Assembly: GCA_964221845.1 (NCBI GenBank)
Contig: CAXPZW010000051.1
Span: forward strand, 1-41,681
Reading direction: 5' to 3'
Origin: CAXPZW01 sp964221845
GTDB lineage: Bacteria > Bacteroidota > Bacteroidia > Flavobacteriales_D > Sanyastnellaceae
DNA: 41,681 nt
Shown: piece after piece, positions 8,454 through 16,082 of the stretch
How the letters are laid out: each line of letters starts with the position of its first letter
Numbering within the stretch: the first letter of the stretch is position 1
Position numbers and translations under genes: made by a program
The notes under the pieces: generated by a model
The model's database searches: none
The model's input: only the letters and a program-made list of their open reading frames with translations
What the model was told of the DNA's origin: nothing

Positions 8454-8552
8454 GCGGTGCAATTTTCCTTGTCCAACAGCCCGGCGTCCAAAAAGTTGCG
8501 TCGCGAACAATGTGTCGTTTGAACAGTTTTATTTCTGAGAAACACGCACGGC
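8454..8552. promoter_or_regulatory. Divergent control region of carotenoid and photolyase operons
   Basis: These 99 bases separate the start codons of two divergent operons. On the plus strand TATTTCTG (8530-8537) is one base off TAnnTTTG and lies 15 bases before the ATG at 8553. Two similar blocks, TGCGTCGCGAACA (8497-8509) and TGTGTCGTTTGAACA (8511-8525), form an imperfect direct repeat just upstream that could be a regulator site. No clear -7 box is visible on the minus strand. Joint light control is inferred from the gene content. Confidence 0.4.
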
Positions 8553-8930
8553 ATGGATCGCAACGAGGAAATGACACGCATTCGTCCCAACATGAACGGA
8601 ACGAGCGCACCGAAAGACGCTAAGGAGTTCTATGACCACACCCTGAAGTCGGTGATCCAAATGCAGACGCCCGTGTTGCTGTCCTTCCTGAAGCGTTACG
8701 CACAGCGCAAGAGCAAGCATTTTTCCCTGTACAAAACCACCGAAAAGGTGCGCTTCCTCAAGGTCTTGCTCCGCGAAAACGAACTGGTGCATCAAGGCCT
8801 CTACGGCATTGTGCATGGCGTACTGACCACCGATGAAATTGATTTCTTCTTCGACCACATCGGAAGCCTCGAAAAAGCGGTGTTACGTGACGTGGAGGCC
8901 CTCATCGAGAAGAATACCGTGATGCTGTGA
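8553..8930 (+). CDS. Unknown small helical protein, first gene of the photolyase operon
   Basis: The product is a soluble 125-residue protein, apparently all helical, rich in Lys, Glu and Leu (for example FLKRYAQRKSKHFSLYKTTEK and the C-terminal FFFDHIGSLEKAVLRDVEAL). No signal peptide, membrane segment or known motif is visible and I do not recognise the family. The stop codon overlaps the GTG start of the photolyase-like gene (GTGA), so the two are translationally coupled. A second Met at residue 7 is another possible start. Its constant association with the photolyase gene would be worth testing; a regulatory or partner role is only a guess. Confidence 0.65.
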   Translation: MDRNEEMTRIRPNMNGTSAPKDAKEFYDHTLKSVIQMQTPVLLSFLKRYAQRKSKHFSLYKTTEKVRFLKVLLRENELVHQGLYGIVHGVLTTDEIDFFFDHIGSLEKAVLRDVEALIEKNTVML

Positions 8931-10387
8931 GGCTCGCGGTACAAGTGGTGTGGTTCAAACGGGACTTCCGTTGGACCGACCACGCGCCCCTGGTTCAGGC
9001 CACCCAATCCGGACTGCCCACCTTGTTTTTGGCCCTGCTCGAACCGAGCTTGATGGCCGCTCCCCAAAGCGATGACCGCCACTGGCGCTTTGTCACCGAA
9101 AGTGTGTTTGCCCTGAACGCTGCTCAACCGCGCTTGCCAGTCTACTTGCTGCACGGCGAGGCAGAAGAAGTGTTTGAATCGCTCCTGGCCACCTACGACA
9201 TCCGTCAAGTCCTCAGTCACCAAGAAATTGGCATACGCCTGACTTATGATCGCGACAAGCGCATGGGACGCCTGTTCATGGAGCGGGGCATCAATTGGAT
9301 AGAACACCAGCATGGTGCCGTCATCCGCGGCTTGCAGGGGCGCAATGTTTGGAAGAAGCAGTGGTATGAAGTCATGCGACGTCCACCTGCGCAACCCGAA
9401 CTCGGGCGTTTGCAAGGTGCAGAGCTGTCGGAGGCCTTCCTGCAGCGGTTTGCCTGCCCGCCTCGTTTCACTCGGCGCAATCCCCAGTTCCAACCCGGAG
9501 GTCCCGAGCATGCCTGGAAGGAGCTCGAACGCTTTGCCGCGGTGAGCATTCCGAAATACATGCAGTCCATCTCCAAACCAGTTGCCAGTCGGGAGCACTG
9601 CAGCCGCCTCAGTCCGTATCTGGCTTGGGGCAACATCTCCATGCGTGAGGTGTACCGCTTTACGGAGCATGCCAAAGTCGAACGTCCCAACCGGTTCAAT
9701 TGGCAAAACTTCCAGAGCCGGTTGCGCTGGCAAGGGCACTTCATTCAAAAGTTTGAGAGCGAGGATCGCTACGAGTTTGAGCACATCAATCGCGGGTATA
9801 ACACATTGAAATACAACCAGAACGATTTGCTATTTGAAGCGTGGAAGAAAGGTGAGACGGGCTATCCTATGGTGGATGCATGCATGCGTTGTTTGCACGC
9901 CACGGGCTATGTCAATTTCAGGATGCGGTCCATGCTGGCGTCGTTCCTGACCCACATGTTGTTCCAGCACTGGAAGCCCGGTGCGGACTTTCTGGCGAGC
10001 CTGTTTTTGGACTTTGAACCTGGCATCCACTACGCCCAATGGCAAATGCAGGCGGGGGTGACCGGCATCAATACGGTGCGCATGTACAATCCGGTCAAGC
10101 AGTCCCAAGACCAAGATCCTGAAGGCGACTTCATCCGAGAATGGGTGCCTGAATTGAGCGCTTTGCTGCCCTATCAGATCCACGAGCCCTGGACCATTCC
10201 TCCGTTGGAAGCGGCATTGATTCCCTTTCAGTTGGGCGAAGACTATCCAGCACCCATCGTACCCCTCCAAGCCAGCATGGCTGCCGCCCGCGAGAAAATT
10301 TGGGCCATCCGTGATTCCGAAGCCGTACGCCGCGAAGGCATGCGTTTGCTGGCCACCCACGTGAACCCTGGACCCCGCATGCCCTGA
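8927..10387 (+). CDS. Photolyase/cryptochrome-family flavoprotein of unusual type
   Basis: The 486-residue protein has an N-terminal antenna domain (VVWFKRDFRWTDHAPLVQA) and a C-terminal FAD domain (RLSPYLAWGNISMREVY, GETGYPMVDACMRCLHATGY, MRSMLASFLTHML). The electron-transfer region reads DFEPGIHYAQWQM. Aligned by eye to E. coli photolyase, His368 takes the place of Asn378, which faces flavin N5, and Trp372 matches Trp382. The C-terminal block TGINTVRMYNPVKQSQDQDPEGDF belongs to a little-studied clade found in several bacterial groups. Function could be DNA repair or blue-light sensing; the sequence does not decide. The start is GTG at 8927, overlapping the upstream stop. No ATG is available near the N-terminus. 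Confidence 0.85.
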   Translation: MRLAVQVVWFKRDFRWTDHAPLVQATQSGLPTLFLALLEPSLMAAPQSDDRHWRFVTESVFALNAAQPRLPVYLLHGEAEEVFESLLATYDIRQVLSHQEIGIRLTYDRDKRMGRLFMERGINWIEHQHGAVIRGLQGRNVWKKQWYEVMRRPPAQPELGRLQGAELSEAFLQRFACPPRFTRRNPQFQPGGPEHAWKELERFAAVSIPKYMQSISKPVASREHCSRLSPYLAWGNISMREVYRFTEHAKVERPNRFNWQNFQSRLRWQGHFIQKFESEDRYEFEHINRGYNTLKYNQNDLLFEAWKKGETGYPMVDACMRCLHATGYVNFRMRSMLASFLTHMLFQHWKPGADFLASLFLDFEPGIHYAQWQMQAGVTGINTVRMYNPVKQSQDQDPEGDFIREWVPELSALLPYQIHEPWTIPPLEAALIPFQLGEDYPAPIVPLQASMAAAREKIWAIRDSEAVRREGMRLLATHVNPGPRMP

Positions 10388-10391
10388 CGTT

Positions 10392-10541
10392 ATGGCCCAC
10401 TCCAAACCCCATCTGCCCACCAAAACCTGCGTGCAATGCGCCAAGCCGTTCACCTGGCGCAAAAAGTGGGCGCGCGATTGGGAGCAGGTCAAGTACTGCT
10501 CTGAACGTTGCCGCCGCACCGCTAAATACCAACGGACATGA
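10392..10541 (+). CDS. DUF2256 zinc-binding protein
   Basis: This 49-residue protein carries the DUF2256 signature LPTKTCVQC followed by FTWRKKWARDWEQVKYCSERC. Cys13, Cys16, Cys36 and Cys40 should bind one zinc ion. Function is unknown, but DUF2256 genes are commonly found beside photolyase/cryptochrome genes, exactly as here. The gene begins four bases after the stop of the photolyase-like gene, and its TGA overlaps the ATG of the FeS photolyase (ATGA). This argues for a shared transcript and fixed stoichiometry. It has few residues besides the zinc site and many basic side chains, so nucleic-acid contact is possible. Confidence 0.9.
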   Translation: MAHSKPHLPTKTCVQCAKPFTWRKKWARDWEQVKYCSERCRRTAKYQRT

Positions 10542-12079
10542 ACCCTGCACGTGAAATCCGCCTCATCCTCGGCGATCAGCTAAACCACCAGCATTCCTGG
10601 TACGACACCGTGGACGACAACGTGGTTTACTTGCTGGCCGAAATGCGCCAGGAAACCGACTACGCCCGCCACCACATCCAAAAGGTGCTCAGCTTCTTCT
10701 TGGCCATGCGCGGCTTTGCCGATCACCTCGAGGCGGCCGGTCACCGCGTGCATTACCTCACGTTGGACAATCCCAAGAACACCCAAACCATCGCGGGCAA
10801 CCTTCAAACCGTCATCACCGAAACGGGCGCCACCTCATGGGCCTACCAACTTCCCGACGAATACCGTTTGGACGAACAGCTGCGTGGATTGCAGGACACG
10901 TTGGGCTTGCCCTGCGAAGTGGCTGACACCGAACATTTCCTGACCGCGCGAGCTCACTTAGGCGACTTCTTCCGCGGCAAGAAGATGTACCTCATGGAGA
11001 ACTTCTACCGCGACATGCGCAAACGCTACGGCGTGCTCATGGACGGCAAGAGCCCGGCCACCGGTCAGTGGAACTACGATGCGGATAACCGCAAGAAACT
11101 CCCCGCCAAAGCCGAATTGCCCATCGCCAAGGCCTTCACCCGCGATGTGACCGATGTGGTGGAGATGCTCGAACAACAGAGGGTAAACACCATTGGAACC
11201 GTTGATGCCAAACGCTTCCTCTGGCCCGTCACGCGGGAAGAGGGCTTGACCTTGTTGCAGCATTTTGTGGACCACCTGCTCCCTGACTTTGGCAAATACC
11301 AAGACGCCATGACCACCCGGGATTGGAGCTTGTTTCACTCGCGCATCTCTTTTGTGATGAACGCCAAGTTGGTCCACCCCTTGGAAGTGATTCGTCCGGT
11401 AGAGCACGCCTGGCGGGAGGATCCGGACCGCGTGACCATCGCCCAAGCCGAAGGATACATCCGCCAAGTGCTCGGCTGGCGGGAATACATGCGCGGCATT
11501 TACTGGGAGAAAATGCCGGACTATGCGTCGCTCAACTTCTTCAACCACCAGCGGCCGCTTCCCGGATGGTTCTGGGACGGCAACACCAACATGCGCTGCT
11601 TGTCTCACGCTGTGGGGCAGAGTTTGGAGTATGGCTATGCCCACCACATCCAACGCCTGATGGTGACCGGCAACTTTGCCTTGCTCGCCGGCATCCATCC
11701 CGACGAGGTGGACGCTTGGTACCTGGGCATATACGTGGACGCCATCGAATGGGTGGAAATCACCAACACCCGCGGCATGAGCCAGTTTGCCGATGGGGGG
11801 ATTGTGGGCAGCAAGCCTTACGTATCCTCGGCCAACTACATGCACAAGATGGGGGACTACTGCAAGCAATGCAGTTACGACAAGTCCGCCAAAACCGGCG
11901 AAAACGCTTGTCCCTTCAATAGCCTCTATTGGCATTTCTACGCCCGAAACCGCGAAAAGCTCGAGCGCAATCCGCGCATTGGTATGATGTACCGCACATG
12001 GGATAAGATGGATGGCGAAAGGCAACAAGCCCTGATCGAGCACGCCGAACACGTGTTGGCCAGGCTGGAACAACTCTAG
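10538..12079 (+). CDS. phrB: Iron-sulfur bacterial cryptochrome / (6-4) photolyase
   Basis: The product has 513 residues and belongs to the FeS-BCP (PhrB/CryB, DPRP) family. These flavoproteins repair (6-4) photoproducts in DNA using FAD, 6,7-dimethyl-8-ribityllumazine and a 4Fe-4S cluster. The N-terminal domain starts IRLILGDQLNHQHSW. The four cluster cysteines are Cys354, Cys442, Cys445 and Cys458. Their spacing equals that of Agrobacterium PhrB (350, 438, 441, 454, cited from memory). Other family blocks are GWREYMRGIYW and YAHHIQRLMVTGNFALL, the latter with the active-site histidines. The length is normal for the family. It is coupled to the DUF2256 gene by an ATGA overlap. Confidence 0.93.
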   Translation: MNPAREIRLILGDQLNHQHSWYDTVDDNVVYLLAEMRQETDYARHHIQKVLSFFLAMRGFADHLEAAGHRVHYLTLDNPKNTQTIAGNLQTVITETGATSWAYQLPDEYRLDEQLRGLQDTLGLPCEVADTEHFLTARAHLGDFFRGKKMYLMENFYRDMRKRYGVLMDGKSPATGQWNYDADNRKKLPAKAELPIAKAFTRDVTDVVEMLEQQRVNTIGTVDAKRFLWPVTREEGLTLLQHFVDHLLPDFGKYQDAMTTRDWSLFHSRISFVMNAKLVHPLEVIRPVEHAWREDPDRVTIAQAEGYIRQVLGWREYMRGIYWEKMPDYASLNFFNHQRPLPGWFWDGNTNMRCLSHAVGQSLEYGYAHHIQRLMVTGNFALLAGIHPDEVDAWYLGIYVDAIEWVEITNTRGMSQFADGGIVGSKPYVSSANYMHKMGDYCKQCSYDKSAKTGENACPFNSLYWHFYARNREKLERNPRIGMMYRTWDKMDGERQQALIEHAEHVLARLEQL

Positions 12080-12082
12080 CCT

Positions 12083-12193
12083 TTAGCTATACTTAAGCAG
12101 GCGCGTCCTTTTTTCATCCGCCAAGAACAAAGCGAGGCCCTTGTAGTCGAACGACTTCGGCAATTGCCTTTCACGTGCGTTTGACTCGAACAT
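12083..12193 (-). CDS. Possible 36-residue protein antisense between the photolyase genes
   Basis: In the 141-bp gap between two plus-strand genes the minus strand has an ATG-to-TAA frame of 36 codons (MFESNARERQLPKSFDYKG, then LALFLADEKRTRLLKYS). Its residue mix looks like protein rather than noise. It has no signal peptide or motif I know. It may be a real small protein, or the remnant tail of a longer gene. The plus strand here also has a partly coding-like frame, which lowers confidence. Confidence 0.3.
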   Translation of the reverse strand: MFESNARERQLPKSFDYKGLALFLADEKRTRLLKYS

Positions 12194-12220
12194 GCCCGTC
12201 TACAGCCTGTTGGATAAGGC

Positions 12221-13498
12221 ATGGTACTTTATTGGTTTCGCAACGATTTACGCTTGAATGATAACCCCGGGTTGCTGCGTGCACTGGCTTCAGGGGAAGA
12301 CGTGTTGCCGGTTTACATCTTTGATACTCGCTGTTGGCAAGCCGACGCGTGGGGCCACATCAAAACCGGTTCTTACCGCACGCAATTTTTGCTTGAATCG
12401 GTGCGGGACCTCCAAACCCAGCTGGAAGAAGTCGGCGGCCAATTGGTCGTCCGAACCGGATTGCCCGAGGACATCCTCCCAGAGCTGGCCGACGAGTGGA
12501 ACGCCTCCAAGGTGTTTGCCCAAGCCGAGTACACGCGTGAAGAGGTAGACGTGGAAGAAGCGGTTGCACGCCAACTGACGCTGCGCCTGGAGCACGGCAG
12601 CACTTTGTTCCACCCCGAGGACGTACCCATGGCCATCGAGGACATCCCCGACATCTTCACCGAATTCCGCAAGGCCTGTGAAAAGCGCGCCAAGGTGCGC
12701 CCGATTTTGGAGTTGCCCGAGGACGTGCACTTTGCCGATGCGCCGGCGTGCAGCGTCCCCAAGTTGGAAGACTTTGGTCTGGAGCACGCCGATGCCGATC
12801 CTCGTGCAGCCCTGGCGTTCAAAGGCGGCAGCCAGGCCGGCTGGGACCGCATCGACCATTACTTCTGGAACACCGAGGCCCTGAGCGAATACAAGCACAC
12901 GCGCAACGGGCTCATTGGCCCAGATTACTCCGCCAAACTCAGCCCGTGGCTGGCCAACGGCAGTCTGTCGCCCCGGGAGATCTACTGGGAAGTGCAGCAT
13001 TACGAGCAAGAGGTGGTCAAAAACCAGAGCACCTACTGGCTCATTTTTGAACTCATTTGGCGTGACTACTTCAAGTTTGTGGCGCTCAAATACGGCGACC
13101 GCATCTTTTGGCCGTCGGGCATCAAGGCCCAACGCAAGCCAGGGCTTAAGCACGCCCGCAAACTCGAGAAATGGATCCACGGCGAAACCGGGGACGCCTT
13201 TGTGGACGCCAACATGCGTGAGCTCATGCACACCGGCTGGATGAGCAACCGCGGCCGCCAAAACGTGGCCAGTTACCTGGTGCACGACATGGGGCTGGAT
13301 TGGCGCCAAGGAGCTTCCTGGTTTGAATCCGCGCTGCTGGACTACGACCCTGCCAGCAACTACGGCAACTGGATTTACGTGGCCGGCGTAGGCAACGATC
13401 CGCGTCCCAACCGCAAGTTCAACACCTCCCGCCAGGCCGAGATGTACGACAAGGAAGGGGCGTTTCGTGAGCTGTGGTTGGGAGTGGAGCAGGTGTAG
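12221..13498 (+). CDS. DASH-family cryptochrome
   Basis: The 425-residue protein matches cryptochrome-DASH: VLYWFRNDLRLNDNPGL at the N-terminus, GGSQAGWDRIDHYFW, then YKHTRNGLIGPDYSAKLSPW, and the FAD-domain end DPASNYGNWIYVAGVGNDPR. DASH proteins bind FAD and MTHF and repair cyclobutane dimers in single-stranded DNA. Unlike the paralog at 8927, it keeps the Asn facing the flavin (in DPASNYGNW). It is the third member of the photolyase superfamily in 4.6 kb. It lies 141 bases after the FeS photolyase, so it may have its own promoter. The ATG at 12221 puts the first strand at residue 2, normal for the family. Confidence 0.93.
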   Translation: MVLYWFRNDLRLNDNPGLLRALASGEDVLPVYIFDTRCWQADAWGHIKTGSYRTQFLLESVRDLQTQLEEVGGQLVVRTGLPEDILPELADEWNASKVFAQAEYTREEVDVEEAVARQLTLRLEHGSTLFHPEDVPMAIEDIPDIFTEFRKACEKRAKVRPILELPEDVHFADAPACSVPKLEDFGLEHADADPRAALAFKGGSQAGWDRIDHYFWNTEALSEYKHTRNGLIGPDYSAKLSPWLANGSLSPREIYWEVQHYEQEVVKNQSTYWLIFELIWRDYFKFVALKYGDRIFWPSGIKAQRKPGLKHARKLEKWIHGETGDAFVDANMRELMHTGWMSNRGRQNVASYLVHDMGLDWRQGASWFESALLDYDPASNYGNWIYVAGVGNDPRPNRKFNTSRQAEMYDKEGAFRELWLGVEQV

Positions 13499-13535
13499 TC
13501 CCAACCGCAGCGCGGTGATCGGAGGTTAATCCTTG

Positions 13536-13543
13536 TATTTTCA
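13536..13543 (+). promoter_or_regulatory. Possible -7 box for the MBOAT gene
   Basis: TATTTTCA resembles the Bacteroidota -7 box TAnnTTTG and ends only 7 bases before the ATG at 13551, which would give a leaderless or nearly leaderless mRNA. Confidence 0.35.
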
Positions 13544-13550
13544 CCGCCGC

Positions 13551-14996
13551 ATGCTCTTCAACTCCATTGACTTTGCGGTATTTCTGGTGGTGGTATTTGC
13601 CCTGTATTGGGCGATTCCACGGCGCTGGAAATGGCAGAACCTGCTGGTGCTGGCCGCCAGTTACGTGTTCTACGGGTGGTGGGATTGGCGCTTTTTGTCG
13701 CTGATTGTGGTCAGTACAGGAATCGACTTTGCGGTGGCCAGAGCATTGGGTCGGATGGAAGATCCGCGCAGGCGAAAAGGGCTGCTCGCAGTGAGCTTGA
13801 CGGCCAACTTAGGGCTCCTCGGCTTTTTCAAGTACTACGACTTTTTTGTGGAGAGCTTCACCGAGACCTTCACTTGGTTTGGCGCCGAAATCGAGCCCGC
13901 CACACTCGGATGGGTATTGCCGGTGGGCATTTCCTTCTACACCTTCCAAACCCTGAGCTACACCATTGACGTGTACCGTCGCACGCTTGAGCCTGAGAAG
14001 AACCTGGTGGCTTTTGGAGCTTACGTGAGCTTCTTTCCACAGCTGGTGGCCGGGCCCATTGAGCGGGCATCCAACCTGTTGCCGCAGTTTGGCCGTCAGC
14101 GCACCTTCGACCCTGAAGCAGCGGCCGACGGCCTGCGCCAGATGCTCTGGGGCCTGTTCAAAAAAGTGGTCATTGCCGACAACTGTGCGCGGTTTGCAGA
14201 CGCTCTATTTGGCTGGCCACACGAGTACTCCGGGGCCATGCTGGCGCTCGGTGCGGTATTCTTTGCCCTGCAGATCTACGGCGACTTCTCGGGCTATTCG
14301 GACATGGCCATTGGCACCGCCAAGTTGTTCGGGTTTGAGCTCAAGCAGAACTTTGCCTTCCCGTACTTCTCCCGCGACATTGCCGAGTTCTGGCGCCGTT
14401 GGCACATCAGCCTCAGCACGTGGTTCCGCGATTACGTATACATACCATTGGGTGGCAGCCGAGTGAGCAAAGCCAAAGTGGTACGCAACACCTTCATCAT
14501 CTTTTTGGTCAGCGGCTTTTGGCACGGGGCCAACTGGACCTTCGTGATCTGGGGGTTGGTGCATGCGTTGTGCTTTTTGCCGCTGCTGCTCGGCGGGCGC
14601 AACCGCAAGTACTTGGGCGTGATTGGTCAAGACGGTTTTCCGCGTTGGCACGAGTGGCTGCGTATGCTCGGCACCTTTGTGGTGGTGTGTTTGGCGTGGG
14701 TATTCTTCCGCGCCAGTTCCTTAGGAATAGCCGGCCAATACTTTGAGGGGTTGACCACGCTGAAAGGATGGGGGCAGATCGACTTTTCGTCCTTTCCGAA
14801 TCCCACGGCAACTGCGCTGATGATTGTGTTTATGGTGCTGGTGGAGTGGTTTGGACGCCGCGGCCAACACGGTTTGCAAGTGTGGAAGCAGAAACTGCCT
14901 ACAGCGGTGCGTTGGGGCGGTTATGTGTTTATTGTGTTTTTCATCTCCATGTTCATGCGCGTGGGAGACATCACCTTTATTTACTTCCAGTTCTGA
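13551..14996 (+). CDS. MBOAT-family membrane O-acyltransferase
   Basis: This 481-residue polytopic membrane protein is of the AlgI/DltB-like MBOAT family, which moves acyl groups across the membrane to extracytoplasmic sugars or polymers. It begins MLFNSIDFAVFLVVVFALYW and contains GISFYTFQTLSYTIDVYR and FRDYVYIPLGGSR. The presumed catalytic His325 lies in SGFWHGANWTF, with a second conserved His338 in WGLVHAL. I chose the ATG at 13551 because the family usually starts at MLF; a TTG 18 bases upstream is unlikely. The stop overlaps the start of the SGNH-like gene by one base, the usual arrangement of an acyltransferase and its periplasmic partner. The acceptor polymer is unknown. Confidence 0.92.
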   Translation: MLFNSIDFAVFLVVVFALYWAIPRRWKWQNLLVLAASYVFYGWWDWRFLSLIVVSTGIDFAVARALGRMEDPRRRKGLLAVSLTANLGLLGFFKYYDFFVESFTETFTWFGAEIEPATLGWVLPVGISFYTFQTLSYTIDVYRRTLEPEKNLVAFGAYVSFFPQLVAGPIERASNLLPQFGRQRTFDPEAAADGLRQMLWGLFKKVVIADNCARFADALFGWPHEYSGAMLALGAVFFALQIYGDFSGYSDMAIGTAKLFGFELKQNFAFPYFSRDIAEFWRRWHISLSTWFRDYVYIPLGGSRVSKAKVVRNTFIIFLVSGFWHGANWTFVIWGLVHALCFLPLLLGGRNRKYLGVIGQDGFPRWHEWLRMLGTFVVVCLAWVFFRASSLGIAGQYFEGLTTLKGWGQIDFSSFPNPTATALMIVFMVLVEWFGRRGQHGLQVWKQKLPTAVRWGGYVFIVFFISMFMRVGDITFIYFQF

Positions 14997-15922
14997 TGGG
15001 CGGATTTCTAAAACGGTTGGTAGGCTTTGCGCTGTTGGCACTGGTGGGATACAGCGTGCTCTTGTTGGTGTACGGTTCCAACCAACCCCACGCCTTGCGG
15101 AGTAACCTGAAGTACAAGCTGGGTGGCTACGGTTTTATGTACTCGCGCATGCAGGAAGTCAAGACCCAGCAGCACCTGGATGTACTCTTTGTGGGTAGTT
15201 CGCATGCGTATCGCGGGTTTGATACGCGCCCTTATGCGGCCGCTGGGCTGAACGCCTTCAATATGGGGTCGAGTTCCCAGTCGCCCATCCAAACCCGGAT
15301 GCTGCTGCAGCGGTACATGGACCAGCTTTCGCCGAGGCTCGTGGTCTTGGAAGTGGCGCCGGAAATGATGACCTACGGTGGGCAAGAGTCCGCAGTGGAC
15401 GTGATCTCCAACGACAAATTGGACCGCCACGTGTGGCAAATGGCCTCTGACGTGGATCACCTCATGGTGTGGAACACCCTCTGGTACACCGGACTCCGCC
15501 AAGGCTTGGGGCTCGACGACGACTTTACCGAACCGTCCACCCGCAGCAACGAAACCTACATCCCCGGCGGCTACACCGAAAAAGAACTGCTGTTCAACTC
15601 ACCCAAGTCGTATCCCACCAAGGCGCACACCATTGAGCCGCTGCAAAAACAGGCCCTGCAAGACATTCTGGACCTGTGCGCCCAGCATGGCACTGAGGTG
15701 CTTTTTGTGCAAACACCGCTTGCTTCGGGCTTCCGCGATGCGTTCACCAACAATGCGGAGATGGACAGTCTGTTTGCCACCTACACCACCTACATCAATT
15801 ATAACCGACGCCTGGCCCTGAGCGATTCCCTCGATTTCTATGACGACCGCCACCTCAACCAAAACGGCGTGGCCAAGCTGAACGCGGCGTTGTTGCCGGT
15901 GGTGCTGGAAGTGCTGGACTAA
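14996..15922 (+). CDS. Membrane-anchored SGNH-like acyl-transfer partner
   Basis: The product has 308 residues, with an N-terminal membrane anchor (about residues 5-24) and an extracytoplasmic domain. The domain has an SGNH-hydrolase-like block I, LFVGSSHAYRGFD (Ser68, His70), and a closing block DDRHLNQNG with Asp284 and His286. In AlgJ/AlgX- and PatB-like proteins this Ser-Asp-His set transfers acetyl groups from the MBOAT protein to the polymer. The TGATG junction with the MBOAT gene supports joint function. The Ser-His order and D-x-x-H spacing fit the superfamily, but it is not close to any subfamily I can name. Confidence 0.8.
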   Translation: MGGFLKRLVGFALLALVGYSVLLLVYGSNQPHALRSNLKYKLGGYGFMYSRMQEVKTQQHLDVLFVGSSHAYRGFDTRPYAAAGLNAFNMGSSSQSPIQTRMLLQRYMDQLSPRLVVLEVAPEMMTYGGQESAVDVISNDKLDRHVWQMASDVDHLMVWNTLWYTGLRQGLGLDDDFTEPSTRSNETYIPGGYTEKELLFNSPKSYPTKAHTIEPLQKQALQDILDLCAQHGTEVLFVQTPLASGFRDAFTNNAEMDSLFATYTTYINYNRRLALSDSLDFYDDRHLNQNGVAKLNAALLPVVLEVLD

Positions 15923-15947
15923 GGACGAAAGGCCAGCTAACCCTGTG

Positions 15948-16082
15948 TTAATCCTTATTTAGACTGTCCAATGCCAAATCCCATGCATATGCGTAGTATT
16001 CTTCTACCTTTCTGCGCACAGATTCCGGGACGGGGACTTCGCAGGGGTCACCGTACTGCAGTGATTCCAATTCACCTTCGCT
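15948..16082 (-). pseudogene. Coding-like tail beyond the in-frame TAA of the exported-protein gene
   Basis: Directly after the TAA at 16083-16085 the same frame continues for 44 codons to a second TAA at 15948-15950. It reads SEGELESLQYGDPCEVPVPE, then SVRRKVEEYYAYAW and DLALDSLNKD. Residue mix and codon use look normal for protein. The simplest view is a recent nonsense mutation that cut off the C-terminus. A sequencing error or stop-codon readthrough are alternatives. Confidence 0.5.

Noticed and set aside
8801..9784. Long minus-strand frame opposite the photolyase-like gene
   Set aside because: Shadow of a well supported photolyase-family gene; no family features.
12151..12166. Sequence CTTCGGCAATTGCC shared with the 32567 region
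   Set aside because: Only 14 bases, contains a simple palindrome GGCAATTGCC, and no shared context; likely chance.
10958..13504. Long minus-strand frames opposite the FeS photolyase and DASH genes
   Set aside because: Both are antisense to genes with complete family motifs; high G+C content produces such frames.
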